Source: Shimia sediminis (GTDB lineage: Bacteria; Pseudomonadota; Alphaproteobacteria; Rhodobacterales; Rhodobacteraceae). From it: a DNA stretch of 64,000 nucleotides. Position 1 is the first letter of the stretch, and every line of letters starts with the position of its first letter. The position numbers and the translations under genes are program-made. The notes below the pieces were generated by a model. It saw nothing but the letters and a program-made list of their open reading frames with translations, was not told the DNA's origin and searched no databases. The stretch lies in assembly GCF_003990645.1 (NCBI RefSeq), contig NZ_RYZK01000013.1, positions 22,400 through 86,399 of the forward strand, in the 5' to 3' direction. This document shows positions 61,970 to 64,000 of this stretch, in pieces.

Positions 61970-62856
61970 TGAGCATTCTTCTCGACCGTAACACCCGCGT
62001 TATCGTTCAGGGCATCACCGGCCGCATGGCCCGGTTCCACACCAAAGACATGATCGAATACGGCACCAATGTCGTCGGTGGCGTTGTCCCCGGCAAAGGT
62101 GGCGAAACCGTTGAAGGCGTGCCAGTCTTCGACACCGTGAAACAGGCTGTTGAGGCCACCGGCGCCGAAGCCAGCCTCGTTTTCGTGCCCCCGCCCTTTG
62201 CCGCCGACTCCATCATGGAGGCCGCCGATGCAGGCATCCGCTACTGCGTCTGCATCACGGACGGAATTCCGGCACAGGACATGATCCGCGTGAAGCGCTA
62301 CATGTACCGCTATCCACGTGACAAGCGCATGGTCCTCACGGGCCCGAACTGCGCAGGGACAATCTCTCCTGGAAAGGCGCTTTTGGGCATTATGCCAGGT
62401 CACATCTACCTGCCTGGCAACGTCGGGATCATTGGCCGGTCAGGGACGCTCGGGTATGAGGCCGCCGCGCAATTGAAAGAGCGTGGCCTAGGCGTTTCGA
62501 CCAGCGTCGGAATTGGGGGCGATCCGATCAATGGATCGTCGTTCAAGGACATTCTGCAACGCTTTGAGGAAGATGAAGACACCCATGTCATCGCGATGAT
62601 TGGCGAGATTGGCGGCCCACAAGAAGCCGAAGCAGCCGACTACATCCGCAACCATGTGACCAAACCTGTCGTGGCCTATGTTGCGGGCCTCACGGCCCCC
62701 AAAGGGCGCACCATGGGGCACGCCGGCGCGATCATTTCGGCCTTTGGCGAAAGCGCCAGCGAAAAAGTCGAGATCCTCTCGGCCGCTGGTGTCACTGTTG
62801 CCGATAATCCCGCCGTCATCGGGGAAACCATCGCTCGTGTAATGGAGGCCGCGTGA
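61969..62856 (+). CDS. mtkB: Malate-CoA ligase alpha subunit
   Basis: 295 residues, SucD-like. CoA-binding N-terminal domain (VIVQGITGRMARFHTKDMIE), and the phosphohistidine H251 in MGHAGAI. Its ATG overlaps the mtkA stop (TGATG), ensuring equal amounts. Forms malyl-CoA with MtkA; malyl-CoA lyase, which should follow in the cycle, is not in this window. Confidence 0.93.
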   Translation: MSILLDRNTRVIVQGITGRMARFHTKDMIEYGTNVVGGVVPGKGGETVEGVPVFDTVKQAVEATGAEASLVFVPPPFAADSIMEAADAGIRYCVCITDGIPAQDMIRVKRYMYRYPRDKRMVLTGPNCAGTISPGKALLGIMPGHIYLPGNVGIIGRSGTLGYEAAAQLKERGLGVSTSVGIGGDPINGSSFKDILQRFEEDEDTHVIAMIGEIGGPQEAEAADYIRNHVTKPVVAYVAGLTAPKGRTMGHAGAIISAFGESASEKVEILSAAGVTVADNPAVIGETIARVMEAA

Positions 62857-63827
62857 TGGTCAAACCTTCGGTTTTCGTGACCCGTCGTTGGCCTGCCGCC
62901 GTCGAGGCGAAGCTGGCCGAAGACTATAACGTTGTGCTCAACACCGGCGACAAACCCCTGTCGCCGGCCGAGCTCAGGGACACCTTGGGAAAATTCGATG
63001 CGGTCTTGCCCACGGTAACCGACAAGCTAACGGCCGAGGCCCTGGATATTCCTGCGACACAAACTCGGATTCTTGGCAACTATGGCGTCGGCTTCAGCCA
63101 CATTTGCGAGTCTTCGGCGCGCAATCTCGGGCTCACCGTGACCAACACGCCAGATGTTCTCTCAGAATGCACGGCAGATTTGGCCATGACACTGTTGTTG
63201 ATGGTTGCCCGCCGCGCAGGCGAGGGCGAGCGTGAGTTGCGCGGCGGCTCTTGGACCGGATGGCGCCCTACGCATCTGGTGGGCACCAAGGTCAGTGGCA
63301 AGACGCTGGGCATCATTGGCTATGGTCGTATCGGCCAGGAAATGGCACGCCGTGCGCACCATGGCTTTGGCATGGACATTCTCGTCTACAACCGCAGCAC
63401 TATCGCGCCGGAAATCCTCGCCCAATGCAAGGCAAGTCAGGTTGACAGTATCGATGCCCTTCTACCGCAATGCGATTTTGTTTCGTTGCATTGCCCCGGC
63501 GGTGCAGCCAATCGGCACCTTATCAACGCGCGCCGACTGGATTTGATGAAAGAGGACGCTTTCCTCATCAACACTGCGCGCGGCGAGGTCATTGATGAAT
63601 GGGCACTGACCCAAACGCTCATCTATGGCCTGATCGGCGGCGCGGCGCTTGACGTTTTTGACGGAGAGCCACGCATCAGCCCGGATTTGTTGCAATGCGA
63701 TAACCTCGTGATGTTGCCGCACCTTGGCAGCGCTACGCGCGAAGCGCGCGAAGCCATGGGGTTTCGGGTCCTTGATAACCTCGATGATTTCTTCCAGGGA
63801 CGCGATCCGAGAGACCGCGTGATCTGA
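62856..63827 (+). CDS. hprA: Hydroxypyruvate reductase / D-glycerate dehydrogenase
   Basis: 323 residues from the ATG at 62856 (GGAGG seven bases upstream, overlapping the mtkB stop); a GTG three bases earlier is possible. D-2-hydroxyacid dehydrogenase family: NAD loop GIIGYGRIGQEMARRA near 149, catalytic arginine in NTARGEVIDEW near 240, and H in MLPHLGSATREAR near 288. It reduces hydroxypyruvate to D-glycerate, the step after SgaA; the product then needs a glycerate 2-kinase such as the one at 23086. Confidence 0.93.
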   Translation: MVKPSVFVTRRWPAAVEAKLAEDYNVVLNTGDKPLSPAELRDTLGKFDAVLPTVTDKLTAEALDIPATQTRILGNYGVGFSHICESSARNLGLTVTNTPDVLSECTADLAMTLLLMVARRAGEGERELRGGSWTGWRPTHLVGTKVSGKTLGIIGYGRIGQEMARRAHHGFGMDILVYNRSTIAPEILAQCKASQVDSIDALLPQCDFVSLHCPGGAANRHLINARRLDLMKEDAFLINTARGEVIDEWALTQTLIYGLIGGAALDVFDGEPRISPDLLQCDNLVMLPHLGSATREAREAMGFRVLDNLDDFFQGRDPRDRVI

Positions 63828-63905
63828 TCCAGAAGCCACATATAGAAACAAATGAAGCCCGTCATGATCGGCGCGTTTCTTGACACGAACTCAGGAGCCA
63901 CACTC

Positions 63906-64000
63906 ATGAATGCCCATCACCGCCAGAATGGTTTTTTCACCGAGTCTCTGTCCACCCGCGACCCTGAGCTGTTTGGCTCGATCACTGATGAGCTTGGCCG
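63906..64000 (+). CDS. glyA: Serine hydroxymethyltransferase, N-terminal part (cut by window end)
   Basis: 31 complete codons, starting at the ATG at 63906 with AGGAG upstream. The N terminus (NGFFTESLSTRDPELFGSIT) matches the start of bacterial GlyA, which joins glycine and methylene-tetrahydrofolate to serine and so opens the serine cycle. The rest lies beyond the window. It follows hprA by 78 bases on the same strand and is probably in the same operon. Confidence 0.82.
   Translation, partial: MNAHHRQNGFFTESLSTRDPELFGSITDELG

Noticed and set aside
60773-62856. Calling the pair sucC/sucD (succinyl-CoA synthetase)
   Set aside because: Sequence alone allows it, but placement between sgaA and hprA fits malate thiokinase of the serine cycle much better.

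Overview
The window reads as a chromosomal segment of an alphaproteobacterium of the Rhodobacteraceae, most likely the Roseobacter group. This is inferred from high-GC coding DNA packed into stop/start-overlapping operons, serine-cycle genes, a GlpX-type fructose bisphosphatase, and two copies of an intergenic repeat (core GGGATATTTTCGGCCAAAAG and variants) that I associate with this family. I see no rRNA, CRISPR array, transposase, integrase or phage gene. No gene-free stretch exceeds about 300 bases. The longest, 22805-23085, shows nothing I can name.

Layout. 1-9 kb holds a truncated TauD-type dioxygenase, a bicupin, an Lrp regulator divergent from a class V aminotransferase, a ClpP-fold/SH3 periplasmic protein and small housekeeping-type genes. 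9-15.2 kb is acyl-CoA-type metabolism: an SDR, an APH-fold kinase, a histidine phosphatase and a nitronate monooxygenase in one operon, then an acyl-CoA ligase. 15.4-16.3 kb is a pirin gene broken by an extra 4-base repeat unit. 16.4-22.8 kb is core genome: TetR, a lipoprotein, homoserine dehydrogenase, glpX, an isochorismatase-like hydrolase, recJ and two identical tRNA-Glu genes.

23.1-47 kb is the most interesting part, a catabolic island of about 24 kb. It combines a ribose-type ABC importer with a Tat-exported binding protein, an alcohol dehydrogenase, an aldehyde dehydrogenase, a GMC oxidoreductase, two aldo/keto reductases, a CoA-transferase, an enoyl-CoA hydratase, a MaoC hydratase, an acyl-CoA dehydrogenase, an SDR, a DUF993 aldolase-like protein, a xylose-isomerase-like TIM barrel and a type-2 glycerate kinase. 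A palindrome AAGTAAC-N6-GTTAY lies at five places, in front of the divergent or single promoters of this island (27032, 27120, 37000 as a degenerate copy, 42904 and 43002). It is the probable operator of the TetR regulator encoded at 37178. The mix of sugar-type and acyl-CoA-type enzymes matches no pathway I can name. A second regulatory block inside the island (37.8-41.3 kb) encodes an unusual fusion of an IclR-type DNA-binding domain with a sugar-binding-protein domain, translationally coupled to a second IclR-like protein.

47.2-57.2 kb carries an arylsulfatase, a periplasmic HAD phosphatase and a complete MoxR/Bat (AAA+ and VWA) operon, with a divergent AraC regulator. 57.4-58.5 kb is a VOC-cupin-cupin fusion. 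58.6-64 kb is a serine-cycle operon (sgaA, mtkA, mtkB, hprA, start of glyA), divergent from a LuxR-type response regulator with two palindromes between them. The window ends inside glyA.
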